This document shows, piece by piece, positions 36,377 through 44,739 of a stretch of 64,000 nt of DNA. The stretch lies in contig NZ_JAQYWB010000001.1 in the NCBI RefSeq assembly GCF_030145185.1, forward strand, positions 62,001 through 126,000, read 5' to 3'. The stretch comes from Desulfoluna sp. Lineage in GTDB: Bacteria; Desulfobacterota; Desulfobacteria; Desulfobacterales; Desulfolunaceae. Under the pieces are notes generated by a model. It did no database searches. It worked only from the letters and a program-made list of their open reading frames with translations, and was not told the DNA's origin. Positions within the stretch are counted from its first letter, which is position 1. Each line of letters starts with the position of its first letter. The translations under genes and the position numbers were made by a program.

Positions 36377-37588
36377 ATGCATGACAAAGCCACCATGACA
36401 TCCCATCAAAAGATACGCATCATGAGCCTCTTTATTCTCTTTCTCTTTGTCTCCATAACCGTCTTCCTTTGGTTCGGAGGCGTTCGGTTCATCAATCAAC
36501 TGGCCCTGCCTCTGCCCCTTCGGATTGTCCTCTGGGCCAGCCTTCTTTTTGCCCTCTTCTTCTCCCCCCTTCTTTTTTATCTACAGACACTGGGGCAGAA
36601 AGGGCCGTTACTTGATGCCATGGCCTGGGCAGGCTATCTCCTCATGGGGCTCTACTCCATCCTTATCTGTGGCGTGATAGGCCGCGATCTTCTGCTCGGC
36701 TTTGCCGCCCTTCTGTCCAAGGGGACATCAAAGGGCCATGCCGCCATGGACCTGCCTGTGAACCCCTCGCGACGGGGCCTTCTCATCCACGGAATCAATT
36801 GGGGTCTTGCCGGAGCCACGGGCCTTTTGACCGGTTTTGCCCTCAAAGGAGCCCTCACCCCCCCGCAGGTCATCACCCTCACCCACCCCACCCCCCACGG
36901 CGGACTCAGGGGCCTTCGCATCGTTCAGATCAGCGACATCCACGTCAGCCACACCATCCGCCGTGGCATGGTGGAACGCATTGTCACCATGGTATCGTCG
37001 CTTGCCCCGGACATCGTTGTCCTTACCGGCGACCTGGTGGATGGCTCGGTCTCCATGTTAAGACATGGCGTCGCCCCCCTGGCCGGCCTTCACGCCCCCA
37101 TGGGCAACTATTTTATCACCGGCAACCATGAGTACTACTCCGGGGTCTATCCCTGGCTGGAGGAGATCAAACGCCTGGGGTTTACGGTTCTCCTCAACAG
37201 TCACCAAACCCTTGATTACAAGGGCACCCCCCTGGTACTGGCGGGCGTCACAGATTTTCATGCCGGACGCATCGTCCCCGAACACGCGTCCAGCCCGAAG
37301 CAGGCCCTTGCCGGCGCCCCGGAAGACGCCTACCGCATTCTTCTGGCTCACCAACCCCTCTCCTTTCCTGAAGCAAAGGCTGAAAACTGCCACCTCACGC
37401 TCTCCGGCCACACCCACGGCGGCCAGTACTTCCCCTTCACCTGGATGATTCACCTGGTCCAGCCCTGGGTGGCAGGACTATACGAAGAGGAGGGGCACCG
37501 GCTTTACGTCAACCGAGGCACGGCCTTCTGGGGACCTCCCCTGCGCCTCGGCTCCCCGTCTGAAATTACCCTCCACCTTTTTTCATAA
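36377..37588 (+). CDS. Membrane-bound metallophosphoesterase (YaeI/YkuE-like)
   Basis: 403 residues. Four to five N-terminal helices (about 15-115 and 130-150) precede a calcineurin-like domain (about 175-403) with QISDIHVSH, LTGDLVDG, ITGNHEYYSG, LLAHQP and LSGHTHGGQ, the five metal-binding motifs. Family members include lipid phosphatases such as the YaeI/LpxG group and phosphodiesterases; with membrane anchoring, a lipid or envelope substrate is plausible. Stands alone between the ABC operon terminator and a 500-base gap. Confidence 0.9.
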   Translation: MHDKATMTSHQKIRIMSLFILFLFVSITVFLWFGGVRFINQLALPLPLRIVLWASLLFALFFSPLLFYLQTLGQKGPLLDAMAWAGYLLMGLYSILICGVIGRDLLLGFAALLSKGTSKGHAAMDLPVNPSRRGLLIHGINWGLAGATGLLTGFALKGALTPPQVITLTHPTPHGGLRGLRIVQISDIHVSHTIRRGMVERIVTMVSSLAPDIVVLTGDLVDGSVSMLRHGVAPLAGLHAPMGNYFITGNHEYYSGVYPWLEEIKRLGFTVLLNSHQTLDYKGTPLVLAGVTDFHAGRIVPEHASSPKQALAGAPEDAYRILLAHQPLSFPEAKAENCHLTLSGHTHGGQYFPFTWMIHLVQPWVAGLYEEEGHRLYVNRGTAFWGPPLRLGSPSEITLHLFS

Positions 37589-38092
37589 CAAAAGGAACCT
37601 TTCACCATCGAATCTTTGTTCCATCCCCTCATAGCCCCTCCGAAGAGGCCTCACACGGCCACTCACTTTTACCGCCCCTGCCGGAAGGCTTACCCCTCAA
37701 GCCATTGCCATCCGTTCATTTAATGGAACATTTCCAGAATTCACAATAACGGAATCTGGCCATTCCATATGGTATAGTGAACGAAAAAGTCTTTTCCCCT
37801 TTCGCATCGTTCACTCCACAAGTCTGTCCTGTCCCCACCCGCCTCACCTTTCCGATCCCCCTCAGTCCACGTTTTTCGCTTGATTCTTCTCGATATTTTC
37901 CCCTCGGCATAAAAAGATCAACTTTTTTACTGCCGTTGGAACAGAACTTGAATTACCAAATAGACAACAACTCAGGTCACCCACCCCCTCTATCGGATGA
38001 AAGATCATGGTCACGACGACACCCCTCTTCTCCAACTGCAGAAACGGCCTGAAAACAACGTATTCGCCTGAACAAGGCATTGGAGAAGCCCC
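37589..38092. other. Intergenic region before two small exported proteins
   Basis: No gene is supported. ATGGAA..CAG at 37723-37737 and CTG..TTCCAT at 37756-37768 form an operator-like imperfect inverted repeat just before TATAGT (37773-37778), a possible -10 element. No good -35 was seen. Confidence 0.4.
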
Positions 38093-38482
38093 ATGAAAAA
38101 GCGCCGCTCAACCCTCATGACCCTGATTGCCGCCGGATCTTTTTTTGCAGCCGGCACTGCCTTTGCCGCCCCCTTGAATCTGTCGGAATCCACCATGGAA
38201 ACGATCTCAGGCGAACCCGGCTTGGCCCTGATAGAACGCGGGGAAACCGAATCCCTTGAGCTTCAAGCTGATTCCAACACCGAAATGAATCGAGAAATCC
38301 TGAGACGCAACAGCGCAACAGACTTCCCGGTGGAATCGACAGATAGGGTCCTGGCATACGACCAAACCCTCCAGGCCGGACAGGCTTCAGGACAAACCGC
38401 TCATGACCTCATGAATGAGGCGATCCCAGGTCGCCTGCCCCAATTTTTTATCGATGAAGCACAGCGTGTCGTCAACCCATAA
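38093..38482 (+). CDS. Small exported protein with a SxxxMxxISGEPG motif
   Basis: 129 residues, family not recognised. A signal peptide ends in AFA (about residue 25) followed by APLNLSESTMETISGEPGL. The pattern of a short L-x-x-x-x-L/M-x-x-V/I-[ST]-G-x-x-G stretch just after the signal peptide recurs in the next gene and in surface or pilus-like proteins of other proteobacteria. The rest is polar, Cys-free, low in hydrophobics. Likely periplasmic or surface exposed. ATG at 38093. Confidence 0.7.
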   Translation: MKKRRSTLMTLIAAGSFFAAGTAFAAPLNLSESTMETISGEPGLALIERGETESLELQADSNTEMNREILRRNSATDFPVESTDRVLAYDQTLQAGQASGQTAHDLMNEAIPGRLPQFFIDEAQRVVNP

Positions 38483-38613
38483 CACTGATATGCCAAGGTA
38501 ATTAAAGGATCAAGCTATCCCGCCTGCCGGGTTTCCATGGGCCTCTTGCCGCCACCACCCACTGCGACGGCAACTCTCCCAACACCCTGGAACACTACCG
38601 GTGCGGGTTACAT

Positions 38614-38640
38614 CCGCCCCCCCCCCTGAAAAGGGGGCGG
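38614..38640 (+). repeat. C/G-run hairpin between the two exported-protein genes
   Basis: CCGCCCCC at 38614-38621 pairs with GGGGGCGG at 38633-38640. It lies about 45 bases before the second gene; no T run, so a role in RNA stability or expression ratio is more likely than termination. Confidence 0.55.
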
Positions 38641-38685
38641 CGGACCGATCAACGCCCTGGTTAATAAACACTGGAGAATAAAAAA

Positions 38686-39099
38686 ATGAAAAACATTGCC
38701 ACAAAAATGACACAAGGGCTGATGATGACAAGCCTTCTGATCCTTCTTGCCACTCCCGGTTATGCAGGGCTGACGAAACTTACCCCCCAGGAGTTAAAAG
38801 GGGTCACCGGCCAAAGCGGAATTCAAACCCTGGTGATGGACCACTTAACGGAAGATCAGAAACAGGATGAAGAGAAAAACAACCGCGAGATTCAAGCCCT
38901 CATCGCGCTGAACAAACATGTTCCGCATGAGTTGAGAAGGGATATCCAGGCCCTGCAGATCACGATCAACGACAGCACCCGCATCGTCCGAGAATTCGGC
39001 ACCATACAGCAAGGGATCCTTGCGGTCCCCATGGCCGTCACCACCATCATCAGCTTGCCTTCCGTCGGCCTGGGCGGAGGGGGAGGGTTCTTCTTCTAA
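38686..39099 (+). CDS. Small exported protein with a VTGQSG motif and glycine-rich end
   Basis: 137 residues. A signal peptide ends in GYA, followed by GLTKLTPQELKGVTGQSGIQ, clearly related in pattern to the preceding protein. A charged helical middle leads to VGLGGGGGFFF at the C-terminus. The end resembles membrane- or fibre-associating tails. Function is unknown; the pair probably forms or decorates a surface structure. Followed by a terminator. Confidence 0.7.
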   Translation: MKNIATKMTQGLMMTSLLILLATPGYAGLTKLTPQELKGVTGQSGIQTLVMDHLTEDQKQDEEKNNREIQALIALNKHVPHELRRDIQALQITINDSTRIVREFGTIQQGILAVPMAVTTIISLPSVGLGGGGGFFF

Positions 39100-39135
39100 C
39101 CCGCCTGCCACACAAAACAAACTGGCATAAAACGC

Positions 39136-39170
39136 AAAACGGCCGACGTGAAAAACACGCCGGCCGTTTT
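39136..39170. terminator. Bidirectional terminator
   Basis: AAAACGGCCG..CGTG-AAAAA-CACG..CGGCCGTTTT between the convergent exported-protein gene and the DEAD-box gene. Confidence 0.88.
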
Positions 39171-39210
39171 ATAATCATTTAAGATCCCTGCCATCACGCA
39201 AGGGGCGAAA

Positions 39211-40923
39211 TCAGGACGCTTTGCGTCCTGTAAATCGTCGTCCGCCGCGATTCACCTTTCGTCCATCCCGCATGGATGAGTCTCCCCCACCCTGCATCTC
39301 CACAAACAGACGTTGTCCATCAAGGGTCGCCCCTTTCATGGCGTGAAACACGTGCCTGGCCAGGCCACCATCCACCTCAAAATAAGAGGCGTCTTTTCCG
39401 ATATCGATACGCCCGATCTGACGGGAAGAGATACCGGCCCGATCGCACACAAGACGAATGACCGCCCCCTGATTGATTCGGTTATTAATGCCCTTATTAA
39501 AGGTGATACGCTGCATCCCGGACGTACGATGATCAGCAAAGGGCTTCGAGCCTCTGTCTCGTTCGGGTCGCGGCTGACGTCGGGGCTGTGCACCGCGATC
39601 GTTGATGTCTTCCGCCCCTTTATAAGAGGCAGCCACGCTATTGAATCGCTCAGCCACAATCTGGTTGATGAGCTCCTCTTTTGACAACGCTTCGAAGGCT
39701 TCATACACCGAAGGGAGATACTCCCCAATGGCATCGTGATCCACGTCCACAGCCTTAAGTTTTTCAACCATGTTGTCCAACTTCAGTTTGCAGATCACGC
39801 TGCCTTCCGGCACTCTGCACGCCGTAAAACGAATCCCGCATTTTGCTGCCACAAGACCCAGCTTACGATTGTCCCGCCAGTTCATGATAACAAGAGACTT
39901 CCCGGAACGTCCGGCACGAGCCGTTCGGCCACTGCGGTGGGTGTAGGCAGCGACCTCATCGGGGAGGCCATAATGAATCACATGAGAAATGCCTTCCACG
40001 TCAATCCCGCGTGCGGCGACATCCGTTGCAACCAATAGTTTCAGGCGACGGTTTCTAAACCGTTGCATCACCACATCGCGCTGTTGCTGAGACAACTCGC
40101 CATGGAGGGCATCCGCGTCATATCCCGCTTCAAGAAGCGAGTCAGCCACCTGCCGGGTTTCATGACGGGTGCGGCAGAACACCAACCCATAAAGGTCTGG
40201 AGAGGCATCAATGATTCGCTTCAGGGCCACAAGCTGAGACCCGGGACGCACCACGTAATTCTCATGGTCAATGCGCGCTGATGTGCTGTTTTTCTTTCCG
40301 ACCGTAATTTCCACCGGGCTGGACATGAAACCTCGTGCAATGGCCGCCACACCCTTGGGCATGGTCGCTGAAAACAGCCATGTGGAAGAGGAATCAGGGG
40401 TATCTTTAAGAATGTCGTCGATGGCCTCTTTAAAGCCCATGTTCAACATCTCATCCGCCTCATCAAGCACCACGTTGGTGACACCGGAAAGATCCACAAC
40501 CCCACGCCCCATAAGATCCAAAAGACGGCCCGGAGTCGCTACAATAATCTGCGAGCCCCGTTTAACCTGTCGGATTTGAAGGGCAATGGACGACCCTCCA
40601 TAAATTGAAGCAATCTGAAGTGCAGAAATTTTAGATCCGTAGGAAACGAAATCTCGAGAAATCTGAATGCAAAGCTCTCGGGTGGGACAAAGAACCACGG
40701 CCTGAATGCTTCGTTGGGCGGTTTCAATTCGGTTGATCAAAGGAAGACCAAAAGCGGCCGTTTTTCCCGTTCCGGTCTGAGCCAGGGCCACGAGGTCACC
40801 CGTGGTACCGCGAAGTGCGGCAAGGGCTTTCTCCTGAACTGGGGTAGGCTCGGTAAATCCCAAGGCTGCGACAGCCTCAACCAACTCTTGACGTAATCCA
40901 AACTCTTCAAAACAAAGACTCAT
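39211..40923 (-). CDS. DEAD-box ATP-dependent RNA helicase (DeaD/CsdA-like)
   Basis: 570 residues. Q-motif FTEPTPVQ, Walker A AQTGTGKT, VLDEADEML, LFSATMP, and HRSGRTARAGR give a complete helicase core (1-370). A basic linker follows and a DbpA/CsdA-type RNA-binding domain (about 470-550: VIRLVCDRAGISSRQIGRIDI), then a basic Arg/Gly-rich tail. These enzymes unwind structured RNA in ribosome assembly and at low temperature. Its Shine-Dalgarno lies within the end of a 19-codon upstream ORF, suggesting coupled translation. Confidence 0.93.
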   Translation of the reverse strand: MSLCFEEFGLRQELVEAVAALGFTEPTPVQEKALAALRGTTGDLVALAQTGTGKTAAFGLPLINRIETAQRSIQAVVLCPTRELCIQISRDFVSYGSKISALQIASIYGGSSIALQIRQVKRGSQIIVATPGRLLDLMGRGVVDLSGVTNVVLDEADEMLNMGFKEAIDDILKDTPDSSSTWLFSATMPKGVAAIARGFMSSPVEITVGKKNSTSARIDHENYVVRPGSQLVALKRIIDASPDLYGLVFCRTRHETRQVADSLLEAGYDADALHGELSQQQRDVVMQRFRNRRLKLLVATDVAARGIDVEGISHVIHYGLPDEVAAYTHRSGRTARAGRSGKSLVIMNWRDNRKLGLVAAKCGIRFTACRVPEGSVICKLKLDNMVEKLKAVDVDHDAIGEYLPSVYEAFEALSKEELINQIVAERFNSVAASYKGAEDINDRGAQPRRQPRPERDRGSKPFADHRTSGMQRITFNKGINNRINQGAVIRLVCDRAGISSRQIGRIDIGKDASYFEVDGGLARHVFHAMKGATLDGQRLFVEMQGGGDSSMRDGRKVNRGGRRFTGRKAS

Positions 40924-41241
40924 TATATTCGTTCACTCTCTTTCATCACGCAGGGCGTGGTGGTGGTTGTCGCAAACCGTCACCGAATCCACTGATATCC
41001 TCCCTTCTCATGCCGGCACCGCAGTGCAACGCAAGGCATAAGAGATATCAAACCCAGGACGTGTCGCGAACGTTTTTAAAAGCCTCCGTAAAGGCAGTGG
41101 GTGCCGAGAGAAAATCCCGGCACATGGGGCATACAAAAAGGGCGGTACACAGGCTCGGTTGAGCCAGGTTAGTCGCCCGGTACCTTTATTATATCTCAAG
41201 CCCGTCAGGGCTTCGTCGAATACGGGTATGTCGGGGTAAGA
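40924..41241 (-). other. Leader region of the DEAD-box gene
   Basis: On the minus strand it holds AAGCCC-TGAC-GGGCTT (41198-41213), a perfect -10 TATAAT (41188-41193) without a matching -35, a GCxTTGCGTTGCACTGC hairpin-like segment near 41029 and the upstream ORF at 40933-40992. Long leaders are common for cold-induced helicase genes. Confidence 0.45.
40933..40992 (-). CDS. Upstream ORF / leader peptide of the DEAD-box gene
   Basis: 19 codons: MDSVTVCDNHHHALRDERE, starting with GTG at 40992 behind an excellent GGGAGG with six-base spacing, and stopping nine bases before the helicase ATG. Three consecutive CAC (His) codons occur in the middle. The helicase's AGAGAG Shine-Dalgarno overlaps its last codons. 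This arrangement would couple translation; whether the peptide matters is unknown. Confidence 0.5.
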   Translation of the reverse strand: MDSVTVCDNHHHALRDERE

Positions 41242-41886
41242 TTACACCGCTTTTTCTTTTAAAGGCGGTTGAATGAAAAGAAGATTCATTGCCTCAGGAA
41301 GCGACAAAACGCCCCCAGCAGGCCAGGGTCGTATCTTTACCAATTCATCACGAACCACTCCAAGAACATAATTTCTGTATGGCGTGTTGTCAATCTCAGC
41401 ACCGGACTCTCGTGCCACGAAAGCCGTACGACACTGTTCACGATCAATCGCATGCCAAGCCCTGCACACCAAGGGCCTTGCCGGATATACCCGGCAGACA
41501 TTCTCGTGCAGAAAAATACAGGGTGTCTGATCCCAAACCGCAACGCGTTCATCCAGAGAGGATCCACACGTAAGGGCAAGGTTATGATCCATTCGGATCC
41601 TGATCTCCGCGAAATCACCGGCCGGAAGGTTCTCTTCCATCCACGCGATAAGAAACTCGGACTCGGGCTTTGAAACCGGAACCTGGGCATGGCAACACCA
41701 ACCGCACCCTTTCTGACAGGCAGCCAGTCCCTCAAGACCCTGGCTCGATTCCACTTTCCGGACCATGTATTCGCCCATATCGCAAGCCGTCAAGGCAAGC
41801 TGACAACCTATTTCCTCTGGCGGACACCACTCAAGAACACGCGCCAACGTAACGCGGACCAGATCGTCCCACGCACTCTCTGCCAT
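41242..41886 (-). CDS. YkgJ-family cysteine-cluster protein
   Basis: 214 residues from the ATG at 41886, with AAGG eight bases upstream; a TTG two codons earlier is possible. The signature is CQKGCGWCCH (residues about 58-67), then CIFLHENVCRVYPARPLVC with five further Cys/His in the CxxxxxxxC order of the family. These Cys are thought to hold zinc or an iron-sulfur cluster, and members have been called Fe-S oxidoreductases without firm proof. No partner gene is obvious. Confidence 0.85.
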   Translation of the reverse strand: MAESAWDDLVRVTLARVLEWCPPEEIGCQLALTACDMGEYMVRKVESSQGLEGLAACQKGCGWCCHAQVPVSKPESEFLIAWMEENLPAGDFAEIRIRMDHNLALTCGSSLDERVAVWDQTPCIFLHENVCRVYPARPLVCRAWHAIDREQCRTAFVARESGAEIDNTPYRNYVLGVVRDELVKIRPWPAGGVLSLPEAMNLLFIQPPLKEKAV

Positions 41887-42303
41887 GGCCAAACCTTATG
41901 AAAAAAGGTAAACCTGGCTAAAGGGGCAAACAACGCCATGTTGGTTCCATCTTGAGAAGGGCTTTATAAAACGGCGGGGACGTTTTGAAATTAAGATCGC
42001 CTCGATATAAGACATCTCCAAAAGGAGTCAGGTACGGCGTGGAGCATCGTTCATTCACGCCTGAATGTCAACTTAATTCTGATCATTTAAAAAAGGTACG
42101 GCCGAGAGAGGCGGTCCTCCCATGATGAGGGGTGGGCCAAAGAGACTGATGCATTTTCAGGTAGATTCAGGATGTTATTTATGATATTTATTGGGTCGTT
42201 TGGCAAAAAGCATCCGGCAACCCCGGCTGTGATCGACGGGCACAACAAAATTATTTATGACGTCCTGTGCTTGTCCCGTTTTTTTTTGAAGGAGTAGGAT
42301 TGC
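41887..42303 (+). other. Upstream region of the lipoprotein gene with an attenuator-like terminator
   Basis: No gene is supported. GGCGTG/CACGCC arms lie near 42032-42062. A segment CATCCGGCAACCCCGGCTG precedes the terminator at 42236-42287. It does not fit a known riboswitch class that I could recognise. Confidence 0.45.
42236..42287 (+). terminator. Terminator immediately upstream of a lipoprotein gene
   Basis: ACGGG-c-ACAA at 42236-42245 pairs with TTGT-CCCGT at 42271-42279 (9 bp, one bulge) and is followed by nine T. It ends 17 bases before the ATG, so transcription from upstream would need antitermination. Confidence 0.7.
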
Positions 42304-42771
42304 ATGAACTTAAATAAGGTGTCGCTCTGTATGGTGACCGCTTTAACGATTTTTCTCACGTCCTGTGGCGGAGCCGCCATGAAATCTGGCCTCGTCCCCA
42401 CCCCAAGCAATAACGAACCGAGTCACCTTTCACAGATGGACACAGCGGGTGTTCGGGAACAGATGCCCGAACGAATTTACGAAAAAGAGGGTTGGAAACT
42501 GGTGGTTTACATCACCAATAAAGGAACCCGAAGTCAGGGAATCCACGGAGACCTTTACCACAACACCCAAAAGGTGACCGGTAAAAGGGGCCAAATGCTG
42601 ACGACCCCCCTTGGCGAGGTCTACTACCACGGCTCTGAAATGGAGAGAGCCCACCTCTGGGACACCACCGGATGGACCCTTACCGGGAAATCGGGTTTTT
42701 TCAATCTCCCCCCCTCCGAGTCCAGTGACAAAAACGAAACGCGTCAACCCATTGAATATGGAATCGGCTGA
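42304..42771 (+). CDS. Small lipoprotein of unknown function
   Basis: 155 residues. Signal peptide with lipobox LTSC (Cys21), then a Pro/Ser linker and a domain of about 100 residues (EGWKLVVYITNKGTRSQGIHG, PLGEVYYHGSEMER). The mature part reads as beta-rich and soluble, facing the periplasm or cell surface. Behind GAAGGAGTAGG. Convergent with the MltC-like gene; a terminator follows it. Confidence 0.75.
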   Translation: MNLNKVSLCMVTALTIFLTSCGGAAMKSGLVPTPSNNEPSHLSQMDTAGVREQMPERIYEKEGWKLVVYITNKGTRSQGIHGDLYHNTQKVTGKRGQMLTTPLGEVYYHGSEMERAHLWDTTGWTLTGKSGFFNLPPSESSDKNETRQPIEYGIG

Positions 42772-42825
42772 AACGCTCAGCCGTGAAGCCCCCTTCTGTC
42801 ACTCTCCTTCTGCGATACCCATCAC

Positions 42826-42863
42826 AGGCCGTCACGGCAACCGCCATGACGGCCTTCTTTTTT
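42826..42863 (+). terminator. Terminator after the lipoprotein gene
   Basis: AGGCCGTCA at 42826-42834 pairs with TGACGGCCT at 42847-42855, followed by a T-rich tail. Confidence 0.85.
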
Positions 42864-42901
42864 GAGAACGCATCAATCCACCCTTTTATCGGTCATCCGA
42901 T

Positions 42902-44149
42902 TCAGGCCGCCTCATACTTCTGCATCCGCTTTAACACCCGATACAGGTAATCCCGGGTCTCCTTGTGGGGAAGCTTGAGACGCAGGACCTTATAAACCTT
43001 TTCGGGCGGCATGGCATTGATTGTCCGTGCCGCTTTTCTAATGTTCGTGGTCCCGTTAAAAGCCCTCGCCACATTCCCAGCGCCGGTATTATACGCTGCA
43101 ATGACACAGTAGAGACGACTTTCCGGGTTCTTGATAGACGACAGGTACCGATCGTTCAGAATATAAAGGTAGGCCACCCCCATGGCAATGTTGTTCTTTC
43201 CGTTGTAGAGATACGACGGAGAAAGAACCACATCCTTTCCCAGAACCACCTTGGAGGCATCCCGCCCCGCACTCTTGGGGACAATCTGCATCAGGCCGTA
43301 CGCCGGGACATAAGAACGTGCCATGGGATTGAAAGCACTCTCCGTCTCCATAACAGCGAAAACCAAAGCCGGATCCACCCCACGCCTGCCAGCCTCTTTC
43401 TTCACCGCAGGAAGATAGGCTTTTGCCTTGACGGCAGCCCCTGTTTTCGGGATTTTCACCTCAAGGGACACCACGTCTGCGTTGGCTTCTTTAGGTGCAT
43501 CCTGCTTTCCCGTGGTCGCCTTCTCCAACAGGACAACGAGGGCTGCGTCAATCTCTTTAAGGGATGGGAGCGGTTTTCCCGTAACCATATCAGCCACAAG
43601 GGGCTTCTTCCCCACCTCTGCGGTCTGCAAATGCGAGGGTTCCACCTTCTCTGCCAGCTGCTTTTCTACCCCTGTGGTAAACTGATCGGCCTTATAAGCC
43701 CCTTGGGTACTCTGCAGGACCAAGTCCTTCAAATGGTCTTTCAGGACAACAGCCGGATCGTCTCCTGTCTTGGGAACCACAGCACTGACCGTGATGGTCC
43801 CCTTGGCGTAATCCACAACCTTCTTCACCTTATAATCAGAGGAATACGCCACATACTTCTTCATCGTGGAGACCTCCGGCCGATTCCAGACCTTCAGGAT
43901 GTCACCCCGGTACTTCTGAAACTCCTCATTGATAATCGTCTTGTACGCATTAAATTCTTTATCAACCTGGGACTTGTAGCTTTCAAAATTGACATCATTT
44001 TTTTTAAATGCATCAAACTCATTCTGCATATCCGCATAGTCATCGGACCACGCCGGAACGGCAGACACAAGAAACCCCATAAAACAGAGCCAGCCAACCG
44101 CAATCTTCAGCCCGTTTTTATACCCACTATTTATTTTGAAACCACCCAT
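42902..44149 (-). CDS. MltC-like lytic transglycosylase with DUF3393 N-terminal domain
   Basis: 415 residues from the ATG at 44149 (GAGGAG eight bases upstream), overlapping the preceding lipoprotein gene. A signal peptide is followed by a charged N-terminal domain (about 35-230; DFxxY/EFxxY-type repeats such as EFNAYKTIINEEFQKY, then VWNRPEVSTMKKYV) seen in MltC. The SLT domain (about 255-410) has the catalytic Glu in METESAFNP, plus YGLMQIVP and AAYNTGAGNV. It cleaves the MurNAc-GlcNAc bond in peptidoglycan. There is no lipobox, unlike E. coli MltC. Confidence 0.9.
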   Translation of the reverse strand: MGGFKINSGYKNGLKIAVGWLCFMGFLVSAVPAWSDDYADMQNEFDAFKKNDVNFESYKSQVDKEFNAYKTIINEEFQKYRGDILKVWNRPEVSTMKKYVAYSSDYKVKKVVDYAKGTITVSAVVPKTGDDPAVVLKDHLKDLVLQSTQGAYKADQFTTGVEKQLAEKVEPSHLQTAEVGKKPLVADMVTGKPLPSLKEIDAALVVLLEKATTGKQDAPKEANADVVSLEVKIPKTGAAVKAKAYLPAVKKEAGRRGVDPALVFAVMETESAFNPMARSYVPAYGLMQIVPKSAGRDASKVVLGKDVVLSPSYLYNGKNNIAMGVAYLYILNDRYLSSIKNPESRLYCVIAAYNTGAGNVARAFNGTTNIRKAARTINAMPPEKVYKVLRLKLPHKETRDYLYRVLKRMQKYEAA

Positions 44150-44526
44150 ACAAAAAGCTCCTCTGTTACTGGATCTTTCCAAGATGCCTTGACAAAAGCC
44201 GTCACCGTCTGCTTGTCAACCGTCTGAAAACTCCAGCTTTCAAGACTGGTTTTCGTTCCGGCCCGTGAGCCAACCGTTCCCATCAGCGCCACATTGCTGA
44301 TGGTCACTTTCTTCAACACAGCAATCTCATCGAGCCCACGCCGAATGGCAACCATCCGCTGCGCATTAAACCCGTTAATATGAGGACGGCAGCTGCCCAC
44401 ACTTCCCACCACATCCCCTGATCTTGAAGGATTCAGAATCCAAGGGGGAGTTTTTACCGTCTCCACGGTAGCGCACCCTCCCAAAGCAAGAACACAGACC
44501 GCCACAATGACATAAAAAAATTTCAC
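44131..44526 (-). CDS. LPP20-like lipoprotein (b)
   Basis: 131 residues from the GTG at 44526, chosen because GGGAGGA lies directly upstream (a longer frame from TTG at 44541 would contain it). Signal peptide with lipobox LGGC (Cys18), then PPWILNPSR and a domain resembling LPP20 lipoproteins (AQRMVAIRRGLDEIA, TVTAFVKASWKDP). Overlaps the MltC-like gene by 19 bases. Confidence 0.75.
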   Translation of the reverse strand: MKFFYVIVAVCVLALGGCATVETVKTPPWILNPSRSGDVVGSVGSCRPHINGFNAQRMVAIRRGLDEIAVLKKVTISNVALMGTVGSRAGTKTSLESWSFQTVDKQTVTAFVKASWKDPVTEELFVWVVSK

Positions 44527-44678
44527 ACCGCTTCCTCCCAATGGTCATGCCGTCCCCCCCTTACCGACGGTAAGAAACCCCTTGAAAACCTCGGGGCGCC
44601 CCCAAAAACTACCCAGGAACCGCATGACGAAACAGAACACGCTATAGATAAACAACCATCACCGTTTTTTAATAAGCA

Positions 44679-44710
44679 GAAAGGGGGGCGAAAAGCGTCC
44701 CCCCCCTTTC
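44679..44710 (-). terminator. Stem-loop after LPP20-like gene (a)
   Basis: GAAAGGGGGG at 44679-44688 pairs with CCCCCC(C)TTTC ending at 44710. No T run on the minus strand; it may regulate processing between the two lipoprotein genes. Confidence 0.5.
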
Positions 44711-44739
44711 ATAAAACGACGGTCGGACGAAACAATAAA

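Noticed and set aside
37777..38052. 91-codon open frame between the phosphoesterase and exported-protein genes
   Set aside because: Pro/Ser-rich chance-like sequence with no ribosome-binding site.
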